NCBI GenBank assembly: GCA_013339895.1
Contig: JABACO010000018.1
Location: 7,575,481-7,639,480 of the forward strand
Origin: Ephydatia muelleri
Taxonomy: Eukaryota > Porifera > Demospongiae > Spongillida > Spongillidae
DNA length: 64,000 nt
Direction: 5' to 3'
Of the stretch, positions 1 to 12,039 are shown piece after piece. Numbering within the stretch: position 1 is the first letter of the stretch; the number at the start of each line of letters is the position of its first letter. A program made the translations under genes and the position numbers. Under the pieces are notes generated by a model. It saw nothing but the letters and a program-made list of their open reading frames with translations. It did no database searches and had not been told where the DNA came from.

Positions 1-166
1 TCTCCTCCCTCCTTTACTCAAGCAACACCAACATTGCATTTCTTGTTTTCACTTGGTGCCTGATTACAACACATTCCACAAGAATAATTAGTTCAAAAAA
101 TTACTTTTAGTTACCTGACATGAGGATATTATATACACCAACATGATGGTGAAAGATAAAACAAAG

Positions 167-170
<4 letters not shown>

Positions 171-224
<54 letters not shown>

Positions 225-287
225 AACACACACACACCAACACACACACACACCACACATACCACACATACACACACACACACATTC
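171..287. repeat. (CA)n microsatellite
   Basis: About 115 bp of nearly pure CA dinucleotides with a few CCA/CAT interruptions, in the 3' part or an intron of the leftmost minus-strand gene. Open reading frames across it on the minus strand are only Cys-Val repeats. Confidence 0.95.
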
Positions 288-620
288 TCCCATGATATGA
301 CCACTAATTAAGTCAGACTAGCGAATGTTTTAATTGTTCATACACTCAAATAGAAGTATGGATGCTGCCTAATAAAAATTGTGCTTCTCAAATGTTTCAG
401 CACTTGCTTGGGTGTGGTGAAGTTGTTATGAGAGAGCTAATGGTGTGAAGGATGATTGCTTTGTGTAGAGAAAACTAGTAATAGTGTTTATGAATTGGTG
501 ACTTTGTGGGTTCTTTTTCATTGATACATTCAATTGCCGATTCCAATGCATACATGCGTGACAAAATTCCGTTCCGTTAGGAAACAGTCACAGTAGAACG
601 GAATGCGCAATAGAACTCAC

Positions 621-1079
621 CCTCAACGCATTCCTTCTCGCTCTTAATATTTCGCACCTCGTCCTGGTTTAGAGTGTCGTACGCGCTGAGCAGAGGAGTG
701 ACTGCAGAACAGTCCAACTCGTCAAGGGTCACGCAGTTGTCTTGCGGGAGCAGGTTAGACGGGACGTTGAGCAGGCGGTTGCTTAACTTGTAGCTGACGC
801 ACCGCTTGGTCAGGCCGAGTGTCTTAATCGTCATGTTGATTGGCTGGTTGCCATCAGACGACTGGGGTCTACGTTCGACCTCCAGGCTCATCCATGAGCT
901 CAGTCCTGTTGCGACTGACGAAAGGATCAGTCCGATCAAGAGAAGAATGACACAGAAGACCTGTTAAAACGGCTCTTCGTGACCAGTACCCGATGGGTGG
1001 CGGATAGTTAACTCACTGCAGGAGGGTTGAAGTTAGCGATGGAGAATACTTTCCGCGTTTCTTCTGTGTTCGTTTGCAT
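621..1079 (-). CDS. Unrecognised membrane protein, 5' exons only (partial)
   Basis: Two coding exons on the minus strand are supported. Exon 1 (1079-1017, 21 codons) starts at ATG and ends at a GTGAGT donor. Exon 2 (960-621) follows a TTTTAACAG acceptor in phase and ends at another GTGAGT. The protein starts with a short polar stretch, then one hydrophobic segment at about residues 22-42 (motif VFCVILLLIGLILSS), then an extracellular-looking stretch with five cysteines and a possible N-glycosylation site (NMT). The pattern of an N-terminal membrane helix followed by a cysteine-bearing loop resembles claudin/PMP22-type four-helix proteins, but no family signature is convincing. Later exons should lie towards position 1 or beyond the left edge; I could not identify them among the CA repeats. 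Divergent from the transhydrogenase gene. Confidence 0.55.
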
Positions 1080-1957
1080 TATTTGTTCCTCATTGGACAA
1101 GATCGAAATTACTCAATCGGTAGGTTGCTAAAATAGATGCAGGGCGGGGTGTACCGTATAGCTGTTTGGCCACCTCCCACTTTTTTTGTTGCGTGTGGTT
1201 GGGAGAGCTGGTAAGCTTCATCGTGTTCAATATGTTGCGAAGAATGGTGTTTTTAATTTATTTTCACTTTTCACGCACGCAATGGGTGCTACATTTGTTT
1301 TATATCTTGTATTTATTGAGGTGTTTGTTGTATCTTCCCAAGTATCCACGTGCTCCTTTTTCGTCTTCAGATCTTTCAGTCATATATCGCGCCGTGACTT
1401 AGGTGCTTTTTGTTCTTTTGACGTTAGCTGTTGAAAGGTAAGGGAATATGGCACAACTTCACGATGCCCTCGCGCGTTGTGTGCGTGTCGACCGAGCTAC
1501 TTGCGCTTGTGCTCAGTACGTTACTTGATTCCCAAACGACAGTTTCAACCGTGTTCTGTTGTCGCTGTCAGTTCTTTCGAACACGTGCTGTTATAGCAAG
1601 ACATAAATGTGTGCTATTTACACGACAGTATGGCATCCACTTAAGTGCAATGTGATTATGAGTGTCCAAGACAGTATGGAATCACTTTTGTCAAGATACC
1701 CCTCCCACGAGGGGAAGAGAGATGGGGAGGATGAAGGGCTTGTATGCTGTAACGCTAGTGGGTGTGTGTTGTGATAGATGGGGTTTCCGTTTGACAAACT
1801 TAATTAGCACTGTATTTCTAAAGGAGCCCTCTCACATATATGGGCTAGTGTGTACCTATCTGTGTGAATGTGAGGTGTGTGCATTCATCTATTGTGGTTG
1901 GTTGTGTCTTTAAAAAAAATTTCTTTTCTGTTGTCAGATACAAAGGGGGTCCCAGTC

Positions 1958-4900
1958 ATGTATCGTGTTCTAAAAGCAGCACATCACTTCAATCTCACTG
2001 CTTTCAGCACTTGTACTCGTGAGGTGCGTGAATGCCATGGGCTTCGCAGCAGTCTCAGACAGCTCAGCAGCAAGGCAACAACTAACCCTGCCCCTTCGGG
2101 TATCCCCTACTCCAAGTTGACCGTTGGAGTCCCCAAGGAGATCTTTCAGAACGAGCGTAGAGTGGCACTCTCACCAGCTGCCATCAAGACTCTCACCAAA
2201 CAGGGGTTCACCGTTCTGGTGGAAGATGGGGCGGGAGAAGAAGCCAAATTCTCCAACGCAGACTACGAGTCTTCAGGAGCCAAGATCAAGAACCGAAATG
2301 ATGTCTACAAGGCCGACATCATACTGAAAGTGAGGGCCCCCTTGGAGACAGAGCTGGACCTGATCAGACGCCAGGCGACACTCATCAGCTTCCTGTACCC
2401 AGCCCAGAACAAGGACCTTGTAGACAAGCTGGCCAGTAGGGAGATCACGGCCTTTGCGATGGACTGCATCCCTCGTATCAGCAGAGCCCAGGTCTTTGAT
2501 GCGCTCAGTTCCATGGCCAACATCGCTGGATACAAGGCCGTGATCGAAGCCGCCAACAATTTTGGCCGTTTCTTCACCGGTCAGATTACTGCCGCCGGAA
2601 AGGTTCCCCCCGCAAAAGTGCTCGTGATCGGTGGAGGCGTGGCGGGCCTCTCCGCCATCGGCACGGCCAAGAACATGGGAGCCATCGTGAGGGGCTTTGA
2701 CACCCGCGAGGCAGTCCGTGAGCAGATCCAGTCCCTGGGGGCTGAGTTTCTGGAAGTCCCTTTCAAGGAGCATGGAGAGGGGGTGGGCGGATATGCAAAG
2801 GAGATGTCCAAAGAATTCATCCAGGCCGAGATGGAGCTGTTTGCCAGGCAGTGCAAGGAGGTCGACATCATCGTCACCACGGCGCTGATCCCGGGCAAGG
2901 CCGCACCCAAACTGATCACCAGGGAGATGGTCGAGACCATGAAGCAAGGTTCGGTCATCGTAGACCTGGCTTCAGAATCAGGGGGGAATGTGGAAACGAC
3001 GAAACCCAAGGAGTTGTACGTGTACAAGGGCGTGACCCACATCGGGTACACTGACCTCCCAAGTCGCCTCCCCACCCAGTCCAGCACACTGTATGCCAAC
3101 AACATCTCCAAGTTCCTCTTGTCCATCGGATCGGCTGGACATTACGACGTCAACCTGAGCGACGAGGTGGTTCGTGGCTCCATCATCCTGAAGGAAGGCA
3201 AGCTCCTCTGGCCGCCCCCTCCTCCACCCAAGGATGCCGCCGTGGCGACGCAGGCCCCGCCCCGCAAGGCAGTGAAGGCCGAGGTGGTCAAGCCGGAGGA
3301 GGTCAACCCTTTCGGTTCCACGATGAAGAAGGCGCTGGTGGCAACAGGCGGGCTTGGAGGGTTCCTCGCGCTCGGTGCCATCTCTCCCAACCCCGCGTTC
3401 GGCATGATGGTCACCACGTTCTCGTTGGCAGGCATCGTCGGGTATTACACCGTGTGGGGCGTGACCCCCTCCCTCCACTCCCCACTGATGTCCGTCACCA
3501 ACGCCATCTCTGGCATAACGGCCGTGGGGGGGCTCCTGTGCATGGGGGGCGGGTACTTCCCTCACACCCCCGCGGCCTCTCTTGCTGCCACAGCCGCCTT
3601 CATCTCCTCCATCAACATCTTTGGTGGCTTCCTCATCACCCAGCGCATGCTCGACATGTTCAAGCGGCCTGGGGACCCGCCCGAGTACAACTACCTGTAC
3701 GCCATACCGGCCCTTGGCTTCCTCGGGGGTTACCTCGGGGCTCACATGCACGGGTTTCCCGACATCCAGCAGATGGGGTACCTAGCCGCCTCCCTCTGCT
3801 GCGTGGGTGCGCTCACAGGACTCTCGTCCCAGGGCTCGGCGCGTGTGGGGAACGCCATGGGGATGATCGGGGTGTCCACTGGGATCGTCGCCACGCTTGC
3901 AGGTCTAGGGGCGTCGCCCCAGGTGCTGGTCCAGATGCTGGGGTGCATCGCGGGCGGGGGCACGCTTGGCACCATCATCGCCAAGCGGGTGGCCATCACC
4001 GACCTCCCCCAGCTCGTGGCCGCTTTCCACAGCTTTGTGGGTCTCGCCGCCGTTCTCACCTGCGTGTCCACGTACATGAGCGAGTACTCGCACTTCCTGA
4101 CGGATCCCAGCGCGGCCGTGGCCAAGACGGCTTTGTTCCTGGGGACCTTCATTGGGGGGGTGACCTTTACGGGTTCCCTGGTCGCCTATGGTAAGCTCCA
4201 GGGTCTTCTCTCGTCTGAGCCCCTCCTCCTCCCCGCTAGGAATGCCCTCAACCTTAGCATGCTTGCGGGCAACGTGGGGGCTCTCGGTTACTTCATGACC
4301 AACTCGGGCTTCAACGCAGACATGTCCTGCCTCGGAACAACGGCCCTCCTCTCCTCCACCATGGGGGTGACCCTCACGGCCGCCATTGGTGGGGCCGACA
4401 TGCCTGTGGTAATCAGCGTGCTCAACAGCTACAGCGGGTGGGCCCTCTGTGCCGAGGGGTTCATGCTCAACAACAGCCTGCTCACCATCGTTGGGACGCT
4501 CATTGGTTCCTCTGGCGCCATCTTGTCTTACATCATGTGCAAGGCCATGAACCGCTCTCTCATTAACGTCATCTTTGGGGGGTACGGGACGCTATCCACT
4601 GCTGGGGGGAAACCCATGGAGATCACGGGAACACACACCGAGATCCAGGCCCCCGACGCCATCGAACTCATTAAGGAGGCGCAAAACATCATCATCACTC
4701 CTGGCTACGGCCTGTGTGTGGCCAAGGCCCAGTACCCGCTGGCCGAGATGGTGGACATCCTGAGGAAGAACGGGAAGAAGGTTCGCTTCGGGATCCACCC
4801 CGTTGCCGGGCGCATGCCAGGCCAACTGAATGTCCTGCTGGCTGAGGCAGGGGTGCCCTATGACACCGTGCTCGAGATGGAGGAGATCAACGAGGACTTC

Positions 4901-5170
4901 AATCACACCGACCTGACACTCGTGGTAGGGGCCAACGACACCGTAAACTCTGCAGCCGAGGAGGATCCCAACTCCATCATTGCGGGCATGCCGGTGCTGC
5001 GCGTGTGGAACAGCAAGCACACCATCGTGATGAAGAGGACCCTGGGTGTCGGCTACGCCGCAGTAGACAACCCCATATTTTACAAGCCCAACACGTCCAT
5101 GCTGCTGGGCGATGCCAAGAAGACGTGCGACGTCTTATTGGCAGGAGTCAAGCAAGCGTATGCTAAGTAA
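1958..5170 (+). CDS. NNT: NAD(P) transhydrogenase, mitochondrial (proton-translocating)
   Basis: Transfers hydride between NADH and NADP+ at the inner mitochondrial membrane, driven by the proton gradient. The ATG at 1958 gives 1070 aa, close to vertebrate NNT; it lies about 20 nt after a probable 5'-UTR acceptor (TTGTCAG). The first ~55 residues are basic and Ser/Thr-rich, fitting a mitochondrial presequence. Domain I follows with the NAD-binding [13 protein letters not shown] motif near residue 224. A proline run (PPPPPP, about 418) links it to many membrane helices (about 450-870). The NADP-binding domain III has [12 protein letters not shown] near 915 and [20 protein letters not shown] after it. 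Domain order is the fused alpha-beta form of animals. The whole CDS is one exon and clearly GC-richer than its neighbours, unlike the many-exon vertebrate gene; a retrocopy or intron loss is possible. Confidence 0.96.
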   Translation: MYRVLKAAHHFNLTAFSTCTREVRECHGLRSSLRQLSSKATTNPAPSGIPYSKLTVGVPKEIFQNERRVALSPAAIKTLTKQGFTVLVEDGAGEEAKFSNADYESSGAKIKNRNDVYKADIILKVRAPLETELDLIRRQATLISFLYPAQNKDLVDKLASREITAFAMDCIPRISRAQVFDALSSMANIAGYKAVIEAANNFGRFFTGQITAAGKVPPAKVLVIGGGVAGLSAIGTAKNMGAIVRGFDTREAVREQIQSLGAEFLEVPFKEHGEGVGGYAKEMSKEFIQAEMELFARQCKEVDIIVTTALIPGKAAPKLITREMVETMKQGSVIVDLASESGGNVETTKPKELYVYKGVTHIGYTDLPSRLPTQSSTLYANNISKFLLSIGSAGHYDVNLSDEVVRGSIILKEGKLLWPPPPPPKDAAVATQAPPRKAVKAEVVKPEEVNPFGSTMKKALVATGGLGGFLALGAISPNPAFGMMVTTFSLAGIVGYYTVWGVTPSLHSPLMSVTNAISGITAVGGLLCMGGGYFPHTPAASLAATAAFISSINIFGGFLITQRMLDMFKRPGDPPEYNYLYAIPALGFLGGYLGAHMHGFPDIQQMGYLAASLCCVGALTGLSSQGSARVGNAMGMIGVSTGIVATLAGLGASPQVLVQMLGCIAGGGTLGTIIAKRVAITDLPQLVAAFHSFVGLAAVLTCVSTYMSEYSHFLTDPSAAVAKTALFLGTFIGGVTFTGSLVAYGKLQGLLSSEPLLLPARNALNLSMLAGNVGALGYFMTNSGFNADMSCLGTTALLSSTMGVTLTAAIGGADMPVVISVLNSYSGWALCAEGFMLNNSLLTIVGTLIGSSGAILSYIMCKAMNRSLINVIFGGYGTLSTAGGKPMEITGTHTEIQAPDAIELIKEAQNIIITPGYGLCVAKAQYPLAEMVDILRKNGKKVRFGIHPVAGRMPGQLNVLLAEAGVPYDTVLEMEEINEDFNHTDLTLVVGANDTVNSAAEEDPNSIIAGMPVLRVWNSKHTIVMKRTLGVGYAAVDNPIFYKPNTSMLLGDAKKTCDVLLAGVKQAYAK

Positions 5171-5511
5171 AACGAGACTGATTATCATTTAGCCTGAGAC
5201 CGGTTTAGGGAGCATAGTATCTTTCAATTTTGTTTGTACCATGTATATATTTATTAACTAGAAATTCGTACTTCCTATCTAATGGTTTGTGGTGTGGACC
5301 GCGATTCTAATTAGTGCGCGCGGAGTGCCATCCATCAATGATTACGTGTTGAAGATCCCAACGGTCCACTCATAAACGTGATGCACGTATAAACGAACAT
5401 TTCACTATGGATGCATTTATTGAAAGTAAAAAAAGAAAAAGCGAGAAAAATGTAATGTGTGTACAGTGTACTAGTACATTCATTTATGCCTACAACGCAA
5501 TGACTGCATGG
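5171..5511. other. Convergent 3' spacer NNT/DAD1
   Basis: The tail-to-tail interval between the stops of NNT (+) and DAD1 (-) is 341 bp. On the minus strand AATAAA (complement of 5415-5420) lies about 95 nt after the DAD1 stop and is its likely poly(A) signal. No further gene is visible. Confidence 0.6.
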
Positions 5512-5923
5512 CTAACCAATGAAGTTAACTACAACCAAATGTAGTACAACATTGGCAAATATGAAATCTGCGAATGCTCTTTCTGGAGAAATATTTGGAA
5601 AGTGGAACCGATTTGCCGGGTTAGACTGAATGCGCAAACAAACTGGAAGTGTGGGGGCAAAAACATTAAAATAAAATACGACAACAAATTGTTTCGATTA
5701 GATGCCTACCTCCCAAAATGAAGCATCCAACACACGAGATGAAGCCCGAAAGAAATGAGTTGAAAGGAAAAGTACCAACCAAGCCACAGTACGCGAATTG
5801 GACGATGCCAGTCAGCATGACGTAGGCCAGGTAGGCATCCACCAGCTTTAGCTTCTGCGGCGTGTTGTAGCTATACTGATTGATGAACTGCTTAGCTATC
5901 ACGATAAGATTCTCGGAGCTCAT
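5512..5923 (-). CDS. DAD1: Oligosaccharyltransferase subunit DAD1
   Basis: Subunit of the ER oligosaccharyltransferase complex, which transfers the preassembled glycan to asparagines of nascent proteins; known in animals as defender against cell death 1. Exon 1 (5923-5710) and exon 2 (5642-5512) join in phase across a 67 bp intron and give 114 aa, the family's normal size (about 113). The family signatures are plain: [19 protein letters not shown] before the splice and [19 protein letters not shown] near the end, with the usual C-terminal NFIG. Several membrane helices are apparent. Its start lies 113 bp from the CSPP1-like start on the opposite strand. Confidence 0.97.
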
Positions 5924-6036
5924 TCTTCGCAGCCCTTCTTTTGTTTCTTCCTTCGAACGTGCCCTTGTTGCGAGTTATTAGAACCCGATTTGCGGCACGA
6001 GCGCTCCAAGGTTACCACTTTTAAAAATCGGTAAAC
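5924..6036. promoter_or_regulatory. Divergent promoter spacer DAD1 / CSPP1-like
   Basis: 113 bp separate the two start codons on opposite strands, so both promoters must sit in or overlap this interval. I saw no textbook element in it. Confidence 0.5.
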
Positions 6037-9000
6037 ATGAGTAATGTAGATCTGCAGAGCTTAATAGCTTCCCATAGGAATAGGTTGAACGAGGAGAAAG
6101 GGAGACTGTATTCAGATGCACAACAAAATAGGTACGCGCTTTGTGGAAGCGTCCCATGTCACACACATGTCCTATAAATGTTTTTCGTAGTTCGAGAACG
6201 GACAGTCTGAGGGAAGGAAGAAAAACGGTTGAAATTAAAAACGAAAAAATTCTAGCTTCTGGAAAACCATCAATTGCAGAGTTACGAAGAGAAATGTCGC
6301 TGCAAAGAGACAGAGAAATTGGCGAGGTTGGACCGGGTGCAGATGTTGGCTTCAGGCCTCCATCGGGAGTGGCTGCTAGAGACCCTTATTTAGAGATCAA
6401 GGAACGGAGGCTGGCAGAGGAAAGGCGCTACCATCAACTCCCGGCGGATCAAGACTTTTACAAGCGAAGGAAGCGCTGGGGGGACGATGATGATGCAAGA
6501 CCACCACCAAATGGTCCGGGACGGCCTCCAATCGGTCCCGCTCCTGGACCACCATTTGCTGCGCAGAGGTGGGAAGATGATGAGGTGCATTTGATGCAGT
6601 GGGCGAAGGGAAGAGCCTACTCTCAGATGGCACAAAATGGCAATCGTGATAACCTTAAAACTCCACCATCACACCTCTCTCCAGGGAAGCAGGAAGTGTC
6701 CAAGGGGACAAGGTCAATATCCGCTCCTGTTTTAATGGGGATGGCAGCTATAGGGGTTAAAGAAAGTGACGTGGAAAAGCGGAACAAGCAGAAGCAGTAC
6801 GCTGAAGAGCTCAAGGCTCAGATAAGAAGCAAAACGTTGGCCAGGCAAAGAGAAAAGGGAGTACCCTTAGAGGTGTCTGGAGATGAGAATGTCCAGACGA
6901 GGGCTAGGCCACAGAGAAGCGACACTTCACCCCCACCCCCACTGCGTGAAAACAGGGAGTCTCAACGGAAAGCGGAAGGGAGGATGGCGCAAGAACCACC
7001 TCACAGGAGATGGTCACCACATGAGGACCACCCAGAGTACCGCCACCGCCCTTATTCACCACCTGACCCTTACAATCCGCCTGGTCCTCATCACGCACGC
7101 CCTGGTGACCACCAGTACCCAGGACCTAGCTATCATTATCCCACTGCCCCTTTGGACCCACACTACCCCTATCCCCCTCAGTACCCTCCCTATATGTATA
7201 GGCCCGAGTACGGCGCATTTGCTCCACCCCAGTGGCCATCTCCCTTCTACCCGCCTGCCCTCCACCCCCCTCACACCTACGGTCCAAATCCCTACTATCC
7301 GCCATCTTTTCCACGGGACAGCTATGCCCCACCACACAGGCAACAGTCAGAAAATGAGGGGGGTCAAGTGCAGGACAGCCAGAGGGGGGAGGGGGAGAGA
7401 GACGGGAGACAGGGAAACGGGCGACAGCAACCTGGGGTCCCTGCTGCCAATGGCAAAGACCCAAAGAAGGATAAAAGTGCCTACAGATTGCAGTTGAAGC
7501 AGCAAATGGAGGAGAAGAAAGAGAAGGAGGAGCACAGAAAGACAAAGGCGGTCGACGAAGTCCAGGAGTACAATCCCTGGGGGAAAGGAGGGGGTGGGGC
7601 ACCAATGAGAGATGAGCGTGGGCGGCTTGTAGCGGACCTGAGGAAGATGAGGTTGGTCAACAATGAGAAGCTCCTCAAGAGCAGTCTGACGTCCCCTCGT
7701 GGTGAGAACACAGCCCCTTCTGACAAGCCATTGCCTAACACTGAAGCAAGCCCCAACAAGGAGAATGGTCCCGTCGTTGCAACACTGGTCCTTGAAGAAA
7801 ACAATCAGCAGGAAGGCCTTGAGGACTATCGCGAGTCCCTGAGGAAGCAGATGGAGGAGAGGGAAGCTATTAAGAAGAAGGAGAAGGAAGCGAAGAAGCT
7901 GGAGGACATAAAGGAACTGGAGAGGATCAAGAGCGAGCAGGACAGGATAGCTGAGAACTACAAGAGGGAGCAGGAGATGGCAAGGAAGAGGGAAGTGGAC
8001 GCACGTGCCAGGAATGCACTACTAAAGAAGGAGGCAGAGGGAAAACGTGCAATGGAAACATCGAAGAAGCAGGAGGAAGCAAGTGGGGCTAGGGTGCACC
8101 AAAATCTTGACCAAATGTCTGCCCTGGATAGTTCGATTGGTGGTGGGCAGCAGTACAGGGCTTCGTCACCTCCTGTGCCAGCTCTGAAGCATCTGTTGCA
8201 CCAACAGAAGGGGTTTTCTCAACTGCCACCATCCCCACCATCACAGGTTCCCCCTCGACCACAACCATACCAGGCTGCACCATCCCCACCACTGCAACAG
8301 GTTCCCCCTCGACCACAACCATACCAGGCTGCACCACCAGTCCAAAGAGCCCCTTCCCCACCTGTTCCTGCACTCAGAAAGAAGCTCCAAGCAGACCATA
8401 ACCAAACCACTCAGAATCAACAAGGAGTACCCTCTCTGGTGGAAAATGCTGTTCCCAAACCTCATCAATCACCACCACTTCCTGAATTCAACCCCACGCC
8501 AAACCTTCCAAATTTTAACCAACAGATACCTTCAGAACCTCAGGCACCCAAATCACAGCAAGACTCAGCCAAGCTGTTGAGAGAACTCTCTGCCATCAAA
8601 AAACACCTCCAAAGTGAGCATGCTAAACTGGCCGCTAAGATGCTTCCCATACACAGAACAGAAGGCACAGGTTCCCAGACCTCTGGACCAACCAATCCAC
8701 CATCATTGATGAATAGATTTGGTGAAGTTAATCAGAATGGCTTGACTCAACAGCCATCTTATCTCCCTTCCACTCAACAGCCATCTTATCTCCCTTCCAC
8801 TCAACAGCCATCTTATCTCCCTTCCACTCAACAGCCATTTTATCTCCCTTCCACTCAGCAGCCATCTTATCTCCCTTCCACTCAGCAGCCATCTTATCTC
8901 CCTTCCACTCAGCAGCCATCTTATCACCCTTCCACTCAGCAGCCATCTTATCACCCTTCCACTCAACAGCCATCTTATCTCCCTTCCACTCAACAGCCAT

Positions 9001-9482
9001 CTTATCTCCCTTCTCAACACACCATACCCAATTCACTCCCCCAGACATCAGGCAGTAGGCTAGCAGCAGCAGCAGCCACTGTCAACACCAGAACATTGGC
9101 ACAGGACTTGCAGGGCACAAGCCAAGAGCCCAGAGGACCACTGCTCACGTCAGAGAGTGAGCAGTTTCCAATTGTCGAGCAGGTCAACAGCACTAATCCA
9201 CCTGCAAAGCCACACAGCAGAAGACAGTGGGAAACACTTGAGCCACGTCAGCCCAGTGCTTTGTCCAGCGCATCCGTGATGACCTTTGACCTTGACGCCA
9301 TCGCTGCACAGAATGAGGAGCGTCAGAGGAGGCTTGAGGCCATACTAAATGCTGGTCCCCCCGGGGATCAATATGCCGCTGCCCCCAGGGACCCACAGAC
9401 AGTCCTACAGGATTTTCTCAATAGAACTGACAGACTGCAAGCTAATCAGAAGCTTCGCAGTCGTGCCAACAATGTCCAATAG
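6037..9482 (+). CDS. CSPP1: Centrosome/spindle-pole protein, CSPP1-like
   Basis: Exon 1 (6037-6131) and exon 2 (6191-9482) join in phase over a 59 bp intron to give 1128 aa. The protein is highly charged and proline-rich. Its conserved-looking parts are repeated basic/acidic helical stretches (YRLQLKQQMEEKKEKEE near 463; YRESLRKQMEEREAIKKKEK near 580), a motif NPWGKGGGGAPMRDERG near 493, and a C-terminal IAAQNEERQRRLEAILNAG segment. These fit CSPP1, a microtubule-lumen and ciliary/spindle-pole protein, but the assignment is from remembered family features and CCDC66-type proteins are an alternative. Residues about 600-870 are Pro/Gln-rich. A tandem array of ten nonapeptides (TQQPSYLPS) occupies about 885-974. 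Confidence 0.62.
8745..9014 (+). repeat. 27-bp coding minisatellite (10 copies)
   Basis: Ten tandem 27-bp units inside the CSPP1-like exon encode TQQPSYLPS with L/H and S/F variants. The unit is a multiple of three, so copy-number change keeps the frame. Confidence 0.97.
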
Positions 9483-9572
9483 GGCATTGCACGCGTGTCA
9501 AATTTGTGTGTATGTTTGTGATAATGCCTGCAGGCAAATATTTATTAAAATCCAGTTGTTCAGGTGAAACAT

Positions 9573-11980
9573 TTAGATGTCTGGCTTCAGCTGTCTCTCA
9601 GAAAGCCTGATCTGCTCTCCGGGTTTGAAAGCTGGCATGCCCAAATATGGACAACTTGCACACCTAAATGCATCACCTAGGTAACACTAGACCAAAGAGG
9701 ATGAGGTGACATACTAAAGGAACACTTCTCAGCATCCTTTGCAGCTTACATTTCCACAAGAAGAGGTCACTGGTTTGGGTTTGGGCTTCTCCTCGTTTTC
9801 TGATGCCAAAATCTCTGCCAGCCCACAAGTACTACACAAACACAACAGAATTCAGATGTGAACACACAACAAACACGCACATACCAGTTTTTGCAGGCCT
9901 TCCTACGTCCACTGTTAGGTCCACAGTCGCCTACCCAACAAAAGCAAGATACAATAAAATACAGCTAATATTTAACCCCTAAGCCACTCACTCTTAAGAG
10001 ACTCGGGATTTGGTTTCAAGAAATCTTCCTCAGCCAACAATGTATCAGCATCCACAACTTCCTATTATTGAATATAAGCAACATGATGGGGGTTAAATTA
10101 TGTGGGGGCGTTAGTGCAGACTTGTGGGCTTTATTTTGCGCTATTTTGACTGACCATTTCGGTCTTTGATCATTTAATGCACATATTGCAACAGTCTTGT
10201 ACGGGATTTGCAAAAAAAAAAAGCGGAGTGTATTTGGTCCCATGCTAAAACACACATAAATCATCTTTAGTTTTGTCAGCTCTTTTCCACTTTGCTTTTG
10301 CACTCCTCTAGTGGCGTGACACTGACAGCAGCCCATAGGCACTTCTTACAAACATAAAACCAACCAGAGGTACTTGAGAAAGTGCATGAGATCAGTCCCA
10401 CGGTGATGGTGTGCGTAGGATCAGTGGTGATGGTGTGCGTAGGATCAGTGGTGATGGTGTGCATGGGATCAGTGGTGATGGTGTGCGTAGGATCAGTGAT
10501 GGTGTACGTGGGGTCAGTGGTAATGGTGTGCATGGGATCAGTGGTGATGGTGTCAGTGGTGATGGTGTGCGTGGGTCAGTGGTGATGGTGTGCAAACAGC
10601 ATTCCAACTAGACAACTCAATACGTGATTTGTATGCAACTGAATATTGGGTAGAACATAAAATCTCACATGTTATGTTTTGTTGTTTACAACACTTGTAT
10701 TGACTCTTAGCTTGTACAGCATACAAGAAATGTCACCTGTAGGATTTAACTATTCAATAGTATTATATACAAAGTGATTATAATCTTAACAAACCACTAC
10801 CCAGTTGAGAATTGCAACGGCTGATCCACACAAGCATAAAGAATTCTTAAAAAGCACAATGGAGCAAGACACAACACATCCAAGGAATCAACCTCCAATA
10901 AATCATCATTTGCAAACATTGTAGTAACAAAAGCCCAGGATAAACATAGTTGATACAGTGAGGTATTACATTCAATTTCACATTAAGATTGAATGAGCTA
11001 CAGCAACATAACAGCAAGTACCTTACCACTCTCCCTCCCTCCCTCCCTGCCTCTCTCCCTCCCTCCCAAACATAACAGCAAGCACCTTACCACATCCTCA
11101 TCAAGGGCATCTGAGGCTGTGAGGGTCCATATCTGATTCACCGAGGGATTGGGGGGTGGCTGCTATGGTAACATCTTTAGGTCAATACTGGTGCTCCAGT
11201 CCAGTGTCACAAATACCTTGATGGGAGGCCTGTGGCAGAGAGAGCTGGGAGCTGGCACCTATCTCGTAGCCTGGTTTGCTGGCTTGAATCTGTGCGCACA
11301 TGATGAATAATGCACACACACACACACATGCACACATGCATACACACAAACTCACCTGAACCAGTGCAATGGTCTCCAATTGTTCCTCTGTAAGTGACCA
11401 TCCCAACTTATGCAGTCCCTCCTTGAAGCACGCATCCAGTTCGTTCCCAGACTTAAGAAACTTAGTCTCCGTTACGTTCACAAATCCAGACAGTTTCAGC
11501 GCAGAAGAGACCTTTTGCAATGACCGGATTCCTGAAATACTCCCTGAGATGGGAGGATTTTTTGCCCCTTAAAATGCTACTTATTCCACTCGTCAATTCC
11601 AGCTTTTACCTCGCGTCACTGCCGGTTCACACACGTGCAACGTTCCGTTAGGTTTGAGCAACCTCGCTAGCTCCTCCAACATCTCGTTGGTGTGTGGAAG
11701 GCATGCGGGAGACACGGCCCCAGAAATGGCAACGTCGAAAGACGACTCTGGATGTTTCGCTGTACGAAGGCAACTTTTTTTAGTGCGAGTCAGCGACAAC
11801 TTGAAATTTTCTTTCCACGATGCACTGACCTGCTATCAATCTCTCCGCATGTTCCAGGGCTACCTCTCGCACTTTTCCTCTCATCTCTGTTACCACGGGC
11901 TCCAAAGTCTCTGGAGTGTTTGCCTGGTGCCATATCAACAGCACTTTCTGCTTGTCGTCCAGCTGAGGGAACTCCATCAC
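9573..11980 (-). CDS. CIAPIN1: Anamorsin (cytosolic Fe-S assembly, CIAPIN1/Dre2)
   Basis: Electron-transfer partner of NDOR1 in cytosolic iron-sulfur cluster assembly. Nine exons: 11980-11830, 11759-11610, 11531-11356, 11289-11217, 11162-11091, about 10054-10003, about 9929-9890, about 9832-9753, about 9686-9573. The N-terminal half is the methyltransferase-like fold ([26 protein letters not shown]). The linker carries [15 protein letters not shown]. The C-terminal half has both cluster motifs: [17 protein letters not shown], with nine rather than the usual eight residues after the first Cys, and [19 protein letters not shown], followed by MPAFKPGE. All joins fit in phase except exon 4 to exon 5, which is off by one base; exon 5 begins beside a run of six C, and five would restore the frame. 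Minus-strand AATAAA at 9546-9541. Stop codons of CSPP1-like and this gene are 90 bp apart. Confidence 0.95.
10398..10592. repeat. 24-bp minisatellite in a CIAPIN1 intron
   Basis: About eight imperfect copies of a unit reading roughly GGTGATGGTGTGCGTAGGAT plus CAGT. It lies in the intron between exons 5 and 6 and is open in several frames only because the unit is divisible by three. Confidence 0.9.
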
Positions 11981-12039
11981 TAGCGCTAAATGTATCAGTG
12001 TCTGACGTCACAGACTTTGGTGTGCATCAATTGTAACCA
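11981..12039. promoter_or_regulatory. Divergent promoter CIAPIN1 / ORC6 with consensus CRE
   Basis: Only 59 bp separate the start codons. The full palindromic cAMP-response element TGACGTCA sits at 12003-12010, in the middle. Function as a shared promoter is inferred from position and motif. Confidence 0.6.

Noticed and set aside
1166-1913. Several 60-80 aa plus-strand frames upstream of NNT
   Set aside because: Low-complexity or shadow frames without splice logic; this stretch more likely holds the NNT 5' UTR exon and first intron.
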